The notes under the pieces: generated by a model
Databases searched by the model: none
The model's input: the letters and a program-made list of their open reading frames with translations, nothing else
Told to the model about the DNA's origin: nothing
Position numbers and translations under genes: made by a program
Source of the DNA: Clostridiales bacterium
GTDB lineage: Bacteria > Bacillota > Clostridia > Saccharofermentanales > Saccharofermentanaceae
Direction of reading: 5' to 3'
DNA length: 64,000 nucleotides
Assembly (NCBI GenBank): GCA_017510605.1
Contig: JAFWMQ010000017.1
Span: 62,001-126,000, forward strand
Part shown: piece by piece, positions 1 through 8,126 of the stretch
Numbering within the stretch: position 1 is the stretch's first letter
How the letters are laid out: each line of letters begins with the position of its first letter

Positions 1-1247
1 TCTTTTCTGAAGGTGGTTGTTAAAACCGCTAATGCAATTCCAAGATTCAGCATGTAAACAATGATTACATGCCATGCCTTTTCCTGAGCCATAAATGCTT
101 CTGAGATCAATTCCAAAGTATTATGAACCGGTATAAAGTATTCCATCGTTGTAGGTCTTGTTCCTCTGAACATCTGAAGGAAAAAGTCTCCCAGGAAGTA
201 TATGAGAGGAAGCTGGAGATTGACCGTTATTTCCTGAATGTTTTTCAAAGCGAAAACCATTGAAACGCAGATTGCAGTCATGAGAAGTGCTGTGATCGGA
301 ATCGAGAAAAGGACGATCAGCAATTCTGACGGAGTCAGCATCATTCCAAACGGCAGGAGAGACATAGCATCATTATTCCTGTTCAGCCATGAAGACAGGA
401 ATAAAAGCGCGAGCGTAACGCAGGATGAGAAAGTAACGATAACATTTATCGCGAGGATCTTTCCTGTATAGATCTTTTTCCTGGAAACCGGAGTCAGAAT
501 GAGTTTATCCATAAATCCTCTGTCACGTTCAGATGCGAACATATCGATTACGAGAGAATATGTGCTGTAATACATCATTATCATCAACACGCCTGAAACA
601 ACCCGTGATGCGGATTTGTTGGCGACAGTCCTGAAATCTTCGAATTTGGTTACAGGATTGAATGTGTCGGTCTCGAAAAGAGAACTTCCGATGACAGAAT
701 AATCACCGCCCAGATAATCAATAAGGCTGTCCTGATATTCCTCAAGTATAGCTTCTCTGAATGTAGCGGCCCTTGTATTTGCTGTTAATGAATTTGCATC
801 AAAACCTACATAAATAACAGCGTTGCTTTCAGCTTCGGTGTTTTCGAGAGATACTTCATCATAATAATCTCTGACTTCATCATCAAATGATTTGGCAATA
901 TCACCGGAATCGAATAAACAGATTATCATTCCTTTACGCAGCTGTTTTCTGACTTCATTTTTGTCTTTCGAAAATTCTTTGTACTCAGTAATGGTCATGA
1001 AGTTATAGTTAAAGGCTTTGGCCTCTAATGTATCATCGACATAACGCATAAATGATTCCGGGGCATTAACTACAGTTACGGGTTTTTGCGTTAACGTTCC
1101 TGTTGACATGTAGTTGATGAGGAGAGGAAAAACATTAAGCATTGCAACAAGAAAAATGGCAGGTAAAAGAAACAAGGCGAATGTTCTCCGCCAACTTGAG
1201 AATAATTTCTTGATCTCCCATTTAAAAACTGTTAACGTTTTTCTCAT
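1..1247 (-). CDS. ABC-2 type transporter permease, partial (C-terminus beyond window)
   Basis: About 415 residues read on the minus strand, from an ATG whose complement is at 1245-1247 to the window edge with no stop. The layout is that of NatB/ABC2_membrane_3 exporters: a short cytoplasmic start, one hydrophobic helix at about residues 24-45, an extracytoplasmic domain of about 180 residues, then a membrane block that contains the conserved segment ASERDRGFMDKLILTPVSRKK. It would pair with an ATPase outside the window. There is no Shine-Dalgarno; TAAAAT (1254-1259 complement) ends six bases before the ATG, so the mRNA may be leaderless. Family is clear; the substrate is unknown. Confidence 0.85.
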   Translation of the reverse strand, partial: MRKTLTVFKWEIKKLFSSWRRTFALFLLPAIFLVAMLNVFPLLINYMSTGTLTQKPVTVVNAPESFMRYVDDTLEAKAFNYNFMTITEYKEFSKDKNEVRKQLRKGMIICLFDSGDIAKSFDDEVRDYYDEVSLENTEAESNAVIYVGFDANSLTANTRAATFREAILEEYQDSLIDYLGGDYSVIGSSLFETDTFNPVTKFEDFRTVANKSASRVVSGVLMIMMYYSTYSLVIDMFASERDRGFMDKLILTPVSRKKIYTGKILAINVIVTFSSCVTLALLFLSSWLNRNNDAMSLLPFGMMLTPSELLIVLFSIPITALLMTAICVSMVFALKNIQEITVNLQLPLIYFLGDFFLQMFRGTRPTTMEYFIPVHNTLELISEAFMAQEKAWHVIIVYMLNLGIALAVLTTTFRK

Positions 1248-1253
1248 GTAAAT

Positions 1254-1259
1254 ATTTTA
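1254..1259 (-). promoter_or_regulatory. -10 element placing the start of the ABC permease mRNA at its ATG
   Basis: On the minus strand TAAAAT is followed by exactly six bases (ATTTAC) and the ATG. This is the spacing expected if transcription starts on the A of the start codon. No good -35 hexamer and no ribosome site are visible. Confidence 0.45.
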
Positions 1260-1414
1260 GTTTATTATGTTTGCCGATTCTATCGAATAAAATAAAAATT
1301 TGTGAAAACAATGATATATAGTTATTTGAAGATAAAGTTGTTTGTTGTGTGTAAACTGAACAAATAGAATGTTTTCAGCATAAATAATACTAACAAAATT
1401 ATAAAAAAATTTTG

Positions 1415-1443
1415 TTGACACAAATAATAAAGAAATGTAAATT
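1415..1443 (+). promoter_or_regulatory. Sigma-A-type promoter of the Lys/Ala-rich protein gene
   Basis: A perfect TTGACA (1415-1420), a 17-base spacer and TAAATT (1438-1443) stand about 40 bases before the ATG at 1484. It is the only consensus -35 seen among the promoters noted here, which suggests strong expression. The rest of the 1248-1483 gap is AT-rich with no other gene. Confidence 0.6.
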
Positions 1444-1483
1444 TAGTACATCCAAACAAGGAAAATACGGAGGTTCTTTTAGT

Positions 1484-1918
1484 ATGGATACAGAAAAGAA
1501 AGAAATCAAAGTTGCTGCACCTGCAGTTGCACCTGCTGCTCCTAAGGCAGAAGCTGTTAAGGCTGCACCTGTTGCTAAGAAGGCTGCTGCTAAGAAGCCC
1601 GCTGCTAAGAAGCCTGCTGCTAAGAAGGCTGCTAAGAAGCCCGCTGCTAAGAAAGCTGCTCCTAAGGCTGACGCTAAGAAGGTTGCTGCAAAGAAAGCTG
1701 CTCCTGCAAAGAAGGCTGCTGCCAAGAAGCCCGCTGCAAAGAAGTCTGCTAAGAAGGCTGCTCCTGCAAAGAAGGCTGAGATCATTTTCCAGATCGATGG
1801 TCAGGAGATCTCTGCTACAGCTATCGCAAAGAAGCTTCCTAAGGCTGGCAAGATCTATGTTGTAGCTGCTGAGAAGAAGGCTTACGACGTTGATGGTAAC
1901 GGTGTAGATCTCTTCTGA
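1484..1918 (+). CDS. Lys/Ala-rich histone-H1-like small protein with DUF6465-like C-terminus
   Basis: 144 residues from the ATG at 1484, preceded by CGGAGG at 1468-1473; an upstream in-frame ATG at 1412 lacks a ribosome site. Residues about 10-97 are a low-complexity chain of AAKK, PAAKK and APAKK units, strongly basic and helix-prone. The last about 47 residues form a small non-repetitive domain (AEIIFQIDGQEISATAIAKK...) like the short DUF6465-type domain I associate with Clostridia; that match is from memory. The basic tail resembles AlgP/HctB/H1-type DNA-binding tails, so nucleoid or polyphosphate binding is possible but unproven. A strong promoter and terminator make it a single-gene unit. 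Confidence 0.8.
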   Translation: MDTEKKEIKVAAPAVAPAAPKAEAVKAAPVAKKAAAKKPAAKKPAAKKAAKKPAAKKAAPKADAKKVAAKKAAPAKKAAAKKPAAKKSAKKAAPAKKAEIIFQIDGQEISATAIAKKLPKAGKIYVVAAEKKAYDVDGNGVDLF

Positions 1919-1943
1919 TTTCGCAAAACAATTAATTGAATTT

Positions 1944-1976
1944 GGGTTGTCTTAATAAGGCAACCCTTTTCTTTTG
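1944..1976 (+). terminator. Rho-independent terminator after the Lys/Ala-rich gene
   Basis: Stem GGGTTGTC / GGCAACCC with one G-T pair, loop TTAATAA, then a T-rich run. Confidence 0.85.
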
Positions 1977-1980
1977 TCTG

Positions 1981-1989
1981 TGATAAAAT
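1981..1989 (+). promoter_or_regulatory. Extended -10 promoter of the ABC-F gene
   Basis: TGATAAAAT, a TGn-extended -10, begins just after the preceding terminator. No -35 hexamer is visible at 17 bases. The leader to the ATG at 2022 is about 26 bases. Confidence 0.5.
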
Positions 1990-2021
1990 GATTGCCGGAA
2001 TTAATTTGTTAAAGGAATAGT

Positions 2022-3920
2022 ATGCCGCTTCTTACACTTAATAACATCACGATGAATTTCGGAACACGCCGCATTCTTGACGGTGTTTCTTTTCGCGTGA
2101 ACAAAGGTGACAGGATTGCATTCATCGGTGATAACGGAGCAGGTAAGTCAACATTATTCAAGATCATTAAAGGTACGCTGATTCCTGATGACGGTGAAGT
2201 TATTTTGCACGGAAATACTATCGCCGGATATCTCTCGCAGAATATGGATGAACAGGATCTTTCAGGTTCAACATTAAAACCGTCAAATCTTATCGATCTT
2301 GAACTTAAGATAGAAGATCTGTCAGGCAGGATATCGCGTGCATCAGAGAAGGGTGAAGATGTAACAGAACTTGCAGATGAACTGTCAAAACTTCAGTCGC
2401 AGTATGAAGCATCGGGCGGATACGATTACGAGTACAGATTAAAAGATGCTCTCGCAGGTTTAGGTCTAAGCTGTATACACGGAAGAGAAGATTTTTCTGA
2501 TCTTTCAGGCGGCGAGAAGATGCGTGTGTGTCTTGCCAGACTTATCGTTGACAGACCTGATGTACTCCTTCTTGATGAGCCTACGAATCATCTTGATATG
2601 GAAGCGGTCGAGTGGCTTGAGAAATATCTCGCTTCTTATGGAGGAGCTGTTTTTGTAATTACACACGACAGACATTTTATTGATCAGGTCGCAACAAGAG
2701 TAATTGAGTTAGACGGCGGACATATCGCTGAATACAAGGGCGGATACACTGATTACAAGGAACAGAAAGAGCACTTTATAAAATCACAGAGTCTTGTTAC
2801 CAAGGCTTTGGAAGAAGAACTTGCACATCAGCTGGATGTTAAACAGACTATGCTCTCTCACCGCAATATCAGCGGTTATCATCAACGTGAAAAGATGGTT
2901 GCAAAACTTGAAGATAAGCTTGAACAGGCAAGGGCCAAGCTCCCTGCAGGATATGCGAAAATGAGTTTTACCGCTCAGCCGCTTGAACGTACCGGAAGAT
3001 CTGATCGTATTATTCTTCAGGCTAAAGATCTTGCTATGAAATTTGAAGACAGTGATGAAAATCTTTTCGATGCATTGTCATTTGAAGTGACTGCTGACGA
3101 GAAGTTATTCCTTGCAGGTCCTAACGGATGCGGAAAGACTACTTTGTTGAAATTACTGTCAGGCCACGCAGGTGAGAAACTTCAAGGTTCGTCAGGCACT
3201 GTTCTGATCGGATCCGCGCAGTCCATGGGATATATGGAACAGTTTGTCCCGTTTGATGATGAAGAACTGACATGCTTTGATGAACTGGTATCTCGAAGTG
3301 ATATCGGAACGACTGAAGCAAGAACTCTTCTTGCGCGTTTCGGATTCAAGGGTGATGATGCATTTAAGAAGATATCAATGCTGTCCGGTGGAGAACGTTC
3401 AAGACTTTATCTTTGCTGTCTCCTTAAAGAGAATCCGGATATTCTTTTCCTTGATGAGCCTACCAATCACCTTGATATCAACTCCAGAGAGATATTGGAG
3501 GATGCTATCAAGGAATACAGCGGTGCAGTTGTATGTGTAAGCCACGACCGATTCTTTATCGATAAATGCGCTGACAAAGTATTGGGATTTAATGATAAGA
3601 AAGCGATGCTCTATGATTCATATTATTTCTACCGTAAAGCTTTGCAGAGTGATTCTGAAGTTCCGGTTGCTGAAGAAGCAAAAACTGAGAACGAGAATAC
3701 AGTCAGAAATTCTAACCGCGCACAGGAGCGTAAAGAATCAGCCAAGCGCCGCCAGAGAATATCGGATATAGAAAAAGAAACATCAAAACTCGAAGCAGAA
3801 CAAAAAGAGCTTGAAGCCAAGTTCGGCGGTTCGTGCAGTGAAGAAGATGTTAAGAGATATGCAGAGATAACAGAACTGCTTGCTAAATTGTATGATGAGT
3901 ATTTCGAGATAAATGACTGA
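2022..3920 (+). CDS. ABC-F family ATPase (ribosome-associated type)
   Basis: 632 residues with two ABC cassettes and no membrane segments. Cassette 1: Walker A GDNGAGKS (36-43), signature LSGGE (161-165), Walker B ending LLLDE (181-186). Cassette 2: GPNGCGKT (366-373), LSGGE (454-458), LFLDE (474-479). A charged linker helix lies between them (about 250-310, the P-site tRNA interaction motif region) and a coiled-coil-like charged C-terminus spans 560-632. This is the ABC-F plan (EttA/Uup/YkpA/antibiotic-protection proteins), which act at the ribosomal E site rather than in transport. The C-terminal coil favours a Uup/YdiF-like member. AAAGGAA precedes the ATG. Confidence 0.92.
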   Translation: MPLLTLNNITMNFGTRRILDGVSFRVNKGDRIAFIGDNGAGKSTLFKIIKGTLIPDDGEVILHGNTIAGYLSQNMDEQDLSGSTLKPSNLIDLELKIEDLSGRISRASEKGEDVTELADELSKLQSQYEASGGYDYEYRLKDALAGLGLSCIHGREDFSDLSGGEKMRVCLARLIVDRPDVLLLDEPTNHLDMEAVEWLEKYLASYGGAVFVITHDRHFIDQVATRVIELDGGHIAEYKGGYTDYKEQKEHFIKSQSLVTKALEEELAHQLDVKQTMLSHRNISGYHQREKMVAKLEDKLEQARAKLPAGYAKMSFTAQPLERTGRSDRIILQAKDLAMKFEDSDENLFDALSFEVTADEKLFLAGPNGCGKTTLLKLLSGHAGEKLQGSSGTVLIGSAQSMGYMEQFVPFDDEELTCFDELVSRSDIGTTEARTLLARFGFKGDDAFKKISMLSGGERSRLYLCCLLKENPDILFLDEPTNHLDINSREILEDAIKEYSGAVVCVSHDRFFIDKCADKVLGFNDKKAMLYDSYYFYRKALQSDSEVPVAEEAKTENENTVRNSNRAQERKESAKRRQRISDIEKETSKLEAEQKELEAKFGGSCSEEDVKRYAEITELLAKLYDEYFEIND

Positions 3921-3939
3921 ATTTATATCAAATGACTGT

Positions 3940-4035
3940 TTCAGTGACTGGTTTTCGTTTTTAGGAATTATAAAGTGCAAATGACGGTCAAAATGCATTA
4001 TTTTGTGACTGATTCTTGATTTCAGTCATTAACCA
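3940..4035. repeat. 96-bp direct repeat, left copy
   Basis: Matches 4979-5074 base for base with about seven substitutions and no gaps; the offset is exactly 1039. Inside are two inverted repeats: CAAAAT-GCATT-ATTTTG (3989-4005) and TGACTGA...TCAGTCA (4006-4028). It begins 20 bases after the ABC-F stop and, with its partner, brackets the nuclease-like gene. Confidence 0.93.
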
Positions 4036-4175
4036 TTACTACTATGCTTATTGAGATTACACTCAAATTGTTAATAATATATATTTATATTTACACACCA
4101 AAAGATACTTTTTGTGATTGTTTTGCTTGTTGGTTTTTGTAGTATTTTGTAGGGAAAAGAGAATAGGCAAGTCTT

Positions 4176-4181
4176 TATAAT
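4176..4181 (+). promoter_or_regulatory. -10 element, predicted leaderless start of the nuclease-like gene
   Basis: A perfect TATAAT ends six bases before the ATG at 4188. No Shine-Dalgarno is present in that gap, so transcription would begin at the start codon. Confidence 0.55.
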
Positions 4182-4187
4182 CTCTGT

Positions 4188-4976
4188 ATGGAAAACTTTA
4201 GTAAATACATACCGAGAGAATATCTTGCTCTTGAGATAAATTATTGCCGTAAGCGTTTGGAAGAACTGCCAAAGGTCAAACTACACCATTATAAAATCAA
4301 TGGTGAGTTTAGGATAAAGGTTGTTGTTGATGAACATAAATATGATGTTGAATCACCACTTGGAAAAGAGTTTTATAAGATCTGGCAGGAACGTGATGAA
4401 TTGAAAAGACAGCTTCAGATAGGAGAGGCGGTCTGGCATAGCTATTTTTTAGGCGAACCGCCTTCTGATTGTGCCCCGCATGAAATAAAGCGATATCTGA
4501 GAGTCAGTTATGATAAGCGAGTCCCTATGGACAAGGCCTTTTTCGACAGCCTTAATAATGATGATAATTCGAGATATTTTAAGTATAAAAACAATTATTT
4601 TAATGGAATCTATTACCGATCTTCAGCTGAAAGAGATATTGCAATCTATTATACTGAGAATGATATTCCATTTAAGTATGAACCAAGCTTAATTATCTAT
4701 GGGTTGACCAAGACGATTAATCCTGATTTTGTTCTGTATATTAAAGAACTAAATACATGTAAGATTCATGAGCATTTAGGAATGAAAGAGTCATCCGACT
4801 ATTTAAGAGATTCAAAAGTAAAATACAATAATTATCTCAATGCCGGTTTAATTCCTGACTACGATGTTATCTTTACTCATGATAGTGAAGATGTGCCATT
4901 TGATATACGAGTTTTAGCGGCTAAGTTGAATAGTGCAATTTACGGGACAATTGCTTCGGGAGATCAATTATTTTAA
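4188..4976 (+). CDS. Uncharacterised PD-(D/E)XK-like nuclease, flanked by direct repeats
   Basis: 262 residues, not recognised as a named family. Residues about 140-205 carry the order expected of a PD-(D/E)XK fold: YRSSAERDIA (Glu on a helix), IPFKYEPSLIIYG (strand with Glu), a NPDFVLYI strand (the PD motif) and CKIHEHLGM (ExK-like strand with EHLG). This layout also occurs in TnsA, Vsr-like and some homing or phage nucleases. The N-terminal half is charged and mostly helical. Base composition is clearly AT-richer than the neighbours (runs such as AATAATGATGATAATTCG), consistent with transfer. It lies alone between the two 96-bp repeats and is predicted leaderless. The nuclease assignment is inference from motifs. 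Confidence 0.75.
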   Translation: MENFSKYIPREYLALEINYCRKRLEELPKVKLHHYKINGEFRIKVVVDEHKYDVESPLGKEFYKIWQERDELKRQLQIGEAVWHSYFLGEPPSDCAPHEIKRYLRVSYDKRVPMDKAFFDSLNNDDNSRYFKYKNNYFNGIYYRSSAERDIAIYYTENDIPFKYEPSLIIYGLTKTINPDFVLYIKELNTCKIHEHLGMKESSDYLRDSKVKYNNYLNAGLIPDYDVIFTHDSEDVPFDIRVLAAKLNSAIYGTIASGDQLF

Positions 4977-4978
4977 GA

Positions 4979-5074
4979 TTCGGTGACTGTTTTTTGTTTT
5001 TAGGAATTATATATTGCAAATGACGGTCAAAATGCATTATTTTGTGACTGAATTTTGATTTCAGTCATTAACCA
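4979..5074. repeat. 96-bp direct repeat, right copy
   Basis: Second copy of 3940-4035, beginning two bases after the stop codon of the nuclease-like gene. Its inner hairpin is a perfect 8-bp stem, TGACTGAA / TTCAGTCA (5045-5067), and CAAAAT/ATTTTG is at 5028-5044. Beyond it the leuC leader begins. Confidence 0.93.
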
Positions 5075-5191
5075 ACTCTCCTTGACGGCATGGCGAATTT
5101 ATAGAAGGGAAGATAGAAGCCCTAAAGCACACTTTCTCGAAAACCAATAATATAGTAAAATATTTATTATTGTTTCCGGAGGTTTGCATAT

Positions 5192-6472
5192 ATGCCAATG
5201 ACCATGACGCAGAAGATTCTTGCCGATCATGCAGGGCTTGACAGCGCTGCCCCCGGAGATCTGATCGAAGCAAAACTCGACTATGTTCTCGGTAATGATG
5301 TAACTACTCCGCCTGCAATAAAGGTCTTTGAGAAGCTCGGCGTTAAGGATGTTTTCGATAAGGACAGAGTCCTTTTGATACAGGATCATTTCACTCCGAA
5401 TAAAGATATTAAATCTGCCGAATTAAATAAGACGATGCGTTGCTTTGCGCGTGAACATGAGATTACCCATTACTATGAACTCGGCCGGAAAGAAATGGGA
5501 ATAGAGCATGTCATCCTTCCTGATAACGGAATCGTTCTCCCGGGAGATCTGGTTATCGGTGCTGATTCACATACCTGCACATATGGTGCGCTGGGTTCTT
5601 TCTCGACCGGTGTCGGATCGACAGATCTCGCATGCGCAATGGCAAGAGGAGTTACATGGTTTAAAGTACCTGAAGCCATTAAAATCAATCTCACGGGAAG
5701 ATTTAAGAAATATGTTACGGGTAAAGATCTTATTCTCAGCATTATCGGCATGATTGGTGTTGACGGTGCGCTTTATAAGTCTTTGGAGTTTGACGGTGAA
5801 GGTATAAAAGCACTATCGATGGATGGCAGACTTACCGTATGTAATATGGCAATTGAATGCGGTGCGAAGAACGGAATATTCCCTGTGGATAATTACACAT
5901 TGAAGTATATTTCGAGAACGAATCCCGAGAGATTTATCAAGAGTGATTACAAGGTCTACACGGCAGACGAAGATGCCGAATACAGTCAGATGCTGGATAT
6001 TAATCTTGATGACATTGATTTAACAGTTGCTCTTCCTCATTTGCCTTCAAATACGAGAAAAGCATCAGAATGTAAAGATCTTAAGATCGATCAGGTCGTT
6101 ATAGGTTCCTGCACAAACGGAAGACTTGAAGATATAGGTGCTGCAGCTACCATTCTGAAAGGACTTAAGGTTCATAAGGATGTAAGATGCATCGTTATTC
6201 CGGGTTCCCAGAAGGTATACAGACAGGCATTGGATAACGGCTGGCTGCAGGATCTTGATGATGCAGGCTGTGTTATTTCCACACCTACCTGCGGTCCGTG
6301 CTTAGGCGGACATATGGGTGTCCTTGCAAAAGGCGAGAGATGTGTATCAACTACAAACAGAAACTTTGTCGGACGCATGGGAGATGTGGAATCAGAAGTA
6401 ATCTTAAGCGGTGTCCCCGTGGCTGCAAGCTCTGCTGTATTGGGACGCGTAGGAACACCTGACGAACTATAA
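5192..6472 (+). CDS. leuC: 3-isopropylmalate dehydratase large subunit
   Basis: 426 residues, the size of the short LeuC/HacA-type large subunit. With LeuD it isomerises 2-isopropylmalate to 3-isopropylmalate in leucine synthesis, using a [4Fe-4S] cluster. The three cluster cysteines are visible: C307 in VIGSCTNG, and C367 and C370 in [22 protein letters not shown] (123-135) and [11 protein letters not shown] (387-397) are further family signatures. CCGGAGG at 5176-5182 sets the start. The leader from 5075 shows no obvious leucine-codon attenuator peptide or T-box; TAAAAT at 5156-5161 is a possible -10. First gene of a probable leuCDB-ppx-ppk1 operon. Confidence 0.96.
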   Translation: MPMTMTQKILADHAGLDSAAPGDLIEAKLDYVLGNDVTTPPAIKVFEKLGVKDVFDKDRVLLIQDHFTPNKDIKSAELNKTMRCFAREHEITHYYELGRKEMGIEHVILPDNGIVLPGDLVIGADSHTCTYGALGSFSTGVGSTDLACAMARGVTWFKVPEAIKINLTGRFKKYVTGKDLILSIIGMIGVDGALYKSLEFDGEGIKALSMDGRLTVCNMAIECGAKNGIFPVDNYTLKYISRTNPERFIKSDYKVYTADEDAEYSQMLDINLDDIDLTVALPHLPSNTRKASECKDLKIDQVVIGSCTNGRLEDIGAAATILKGLKVHKDVRCIVIPGSQKVYRQALDNGWLQDLDDAGCVISTPTCGPCLGGHMGVLAKGERCVSTTNRNFVGRMGDVESEVILSGVPVAASSAVLGRVGTPDEL

Positions 6473-6487
6473 TTTGAGGAGGTCAAC

Positions 6488-6982
6488 ATGAAGGTCTGCG
6501 GTAAAGTATTCAAATACGGAGATAATATTGATACAGATGTTATCATTCCTGCGAGACATCTTACTTCTGCTGACCCGGAGCACCTCAAAGAGCACTGCAT
6601 GGAGGATATCGATAAGTCTTTCAAAGACAGGGTAAACTCCGGAGATATTATGGTTGCGGGAAAGAATTTCGGATGCGGTTCGTCCAGAGAACATGCACCG
6701 GTCGCAATAAAGGCAAGTGGTATTTCTCTTGTGATCGCTTCTGATTTTGCAAGGATCTTCTACCGTAATTCGATCAATGTCGGACTCCCAATCCTGGAAT
6801 GTCCCGGGGCGGCTGACAGGATAAATGACGGAGATGAGGTAGAGGCGGACTTTGATACAGGAGTCATTACTGATAAGACTACGGGAGAGAGTTTTAATTC
6901 AAAGCCTTTTCCTGAGTTTATTAAGAATATTATGGCAAACGGCGGACTGGTTGGTTATACCGGTTCCCAGTTGAATGATTAA
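6488..6982 (+). CDS. leuD: 3-isopropylmalate dehydratase small subunit
   Basis: 164 residues. The swivelling small subunit supplies substrate-recognition residues to the LeuC active site. Family marks: [15 protein letters not shown] near the N-terminus, then the conserved loop [12 protein letters not shown], and [16 protein letters not shown]. It starts 15 bases after the leuC stop with GAGGAGG just upstream, so it is translated from the same message. Confidence 0.96.
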   Translation: MKVCGKVFKYGDNIDTDVIIPARHLTSADPEHLKEHCMEDIDKSFKDRVNSGDIMVAGKNFGCGSSREHAPVAIKASGISLVIASDFARIFYRNSINVGLPILECPGAADRINDGDEVEADFDTGVITDKTTGESFNSKPFPEFIKNIMANGGLVGYTGSQLND

Positions 6983-6993
6983 GGGGAAACAAA

Positions 6994-8100
6994 ATGGCCA
7001 AGAAATATAACATAGCTGTTATTCCGGGTGACGGAATAGGTCCTGAGATCACTGAGGCTGCAATTGAAGTGCTGGAGGCTGTTTGCGAGCGCAACAATAT
7101 TGAGATCTTCACCAAGGAACTCAAGGCCGGAGGTATCGCGATCGATGAGTTCGGAATACCTCTTCCTCAGGAAACTATAGCTGCTGCCAAGGAAAGTGAT
7201 GCTGTATTACTTGGTGCCGTAGGCGGTCCCAAATGGGATAACGTTGATCCCGAGATCAGGCCGGAGAGAGCGATACTCGGATTAAGATCGGGACTTGGTT
7301 TATATGCGAATATCAGACCGGCCGCTATTTATGAGGGCTTGGAAGCGGCATCTCCGCTTAAGAATCCCGGGAAGATTGATTTTATTATCGTCAGGGAACT
7401 TACAGGCGGTATTTACTTCGGTAAGAATGGTGTATATCAGAGCGGCGAAAAGCTTCCTGACGGAACAGTCAAAGGTAAGATTGCATATGATACTGAAAGC
7501 TATTCCGAAGGTGAGATCAACAGGATCCTGAAGATCGGTTTTGAATTTGCGATGAAGCGGAGAAAGAAGCTAACCCTTGTTGACAAAGCTAATGTTCTTG
7601 TCAGCAGCAGGATGTGGAGAAATCTGGCAAGACAGATGAGTTTTGATTATCCTGAAGTGGAACTTGAATGCCTCTATGTTGATAATGCTTCAATGCAGCT
7701 CATCAGCAGACCTTCAAGCTTTGATGTTATCGTTACGAGCAATCTGTTCGGTGACATATTATCTGACGAAGCGGGACAGATCGTAGGTTCTATCGGAATG
7801 CTTCCTTCCGCATCGATCGGTGTTCAGGGTGAACCTGGTCTGTTTGAACCTATTCACGGTTCCGCTCCCGATCTGACCGGTCAGGACAGGGCAAATCCGT
7901 TAGCTGCGATCCTTTCCGCAGCAATGATGATGAGAACAATGTTCGGCGAGGAAGAAGTCGCTTACAGTATCGAGAATGCTGTAAGAAAGACGCTTGCGGC
8001 AGGATTCAGGACCGGCGATATTACTTTTGTCGGTGACAACAATAACGTTAAACTCGTTGGAACAAAAGAAATAACAAAGGCAGTCATTGATAATCTCTGA
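6994..8100 (+). CDS. leuB: 3-isopropylmalate dehydrogenase
   Basis: 368 residues, normal length. It oxidises and decarboxylates 3-isopropylmalate with NAD to 2-oxoisocaproate. Seen: IPGDGIGPEI at the N-terminus, the substrate-binding arginine region (LRSGLGLYANIRP), VRELTGGIYFG, and the metal/NAD segment NLFGDILSDEAGQIVGSIGMLPSAS followed by EPIHGSAPDLTG. It begins 11 bases after leuD with AAGGGGAA upstream. Confidence 0.97.
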   Translation: MAKKYNIAVIPGDGIGPEITEAAIEVLEAVCERNNIEIFTKELKAGGIAIDEFGIPLPQETIAAAKESDAVLLGAVGGPKWDNVDPEIRPERAILGLRSGLGLYANIRPAAIYEGLEAASPLKNPGKIDFIIVRELTGGIYFGKNGVYQSGEKLPDGTVKGKIAYDTESYSEGEINRILKIGFEFAMKRRKKLTLVDKANVLVSSRMWRNLARQMSFDYPEVELECLYVDNASMQLISRPSSFDVIVTSNLFGDILSDEAGQIVGSIGMLPSASIGVQGEPGLFEPIHGSAPDLTGQDRANPLAAILSAAMMMRTMFGEEEVAYSIENAVRKTLAAGFRTGDITFVGDNNNVKLVGTKEITKAVIDNL

Positions 8101-8126
8101 CGCCTTAAGAAAAGAGGATATTGGCG

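Noticed and set aside
1399-1785. Long minus-strand reading frame of Phe/Leu/Ala repeats
   Set aside because: It is the antisense of the Lys/Ala repeat codons (AAG/GCT read backwards), with no ribosome site. The plus-strand protein has a promoter, site and terminator.
5075-5191. Leucine attenuator or T-box upstream of leuC
   Set aside because: No run of leucine codons in a short frame, no terminator hairpin and no T-box core sequence could be seen.
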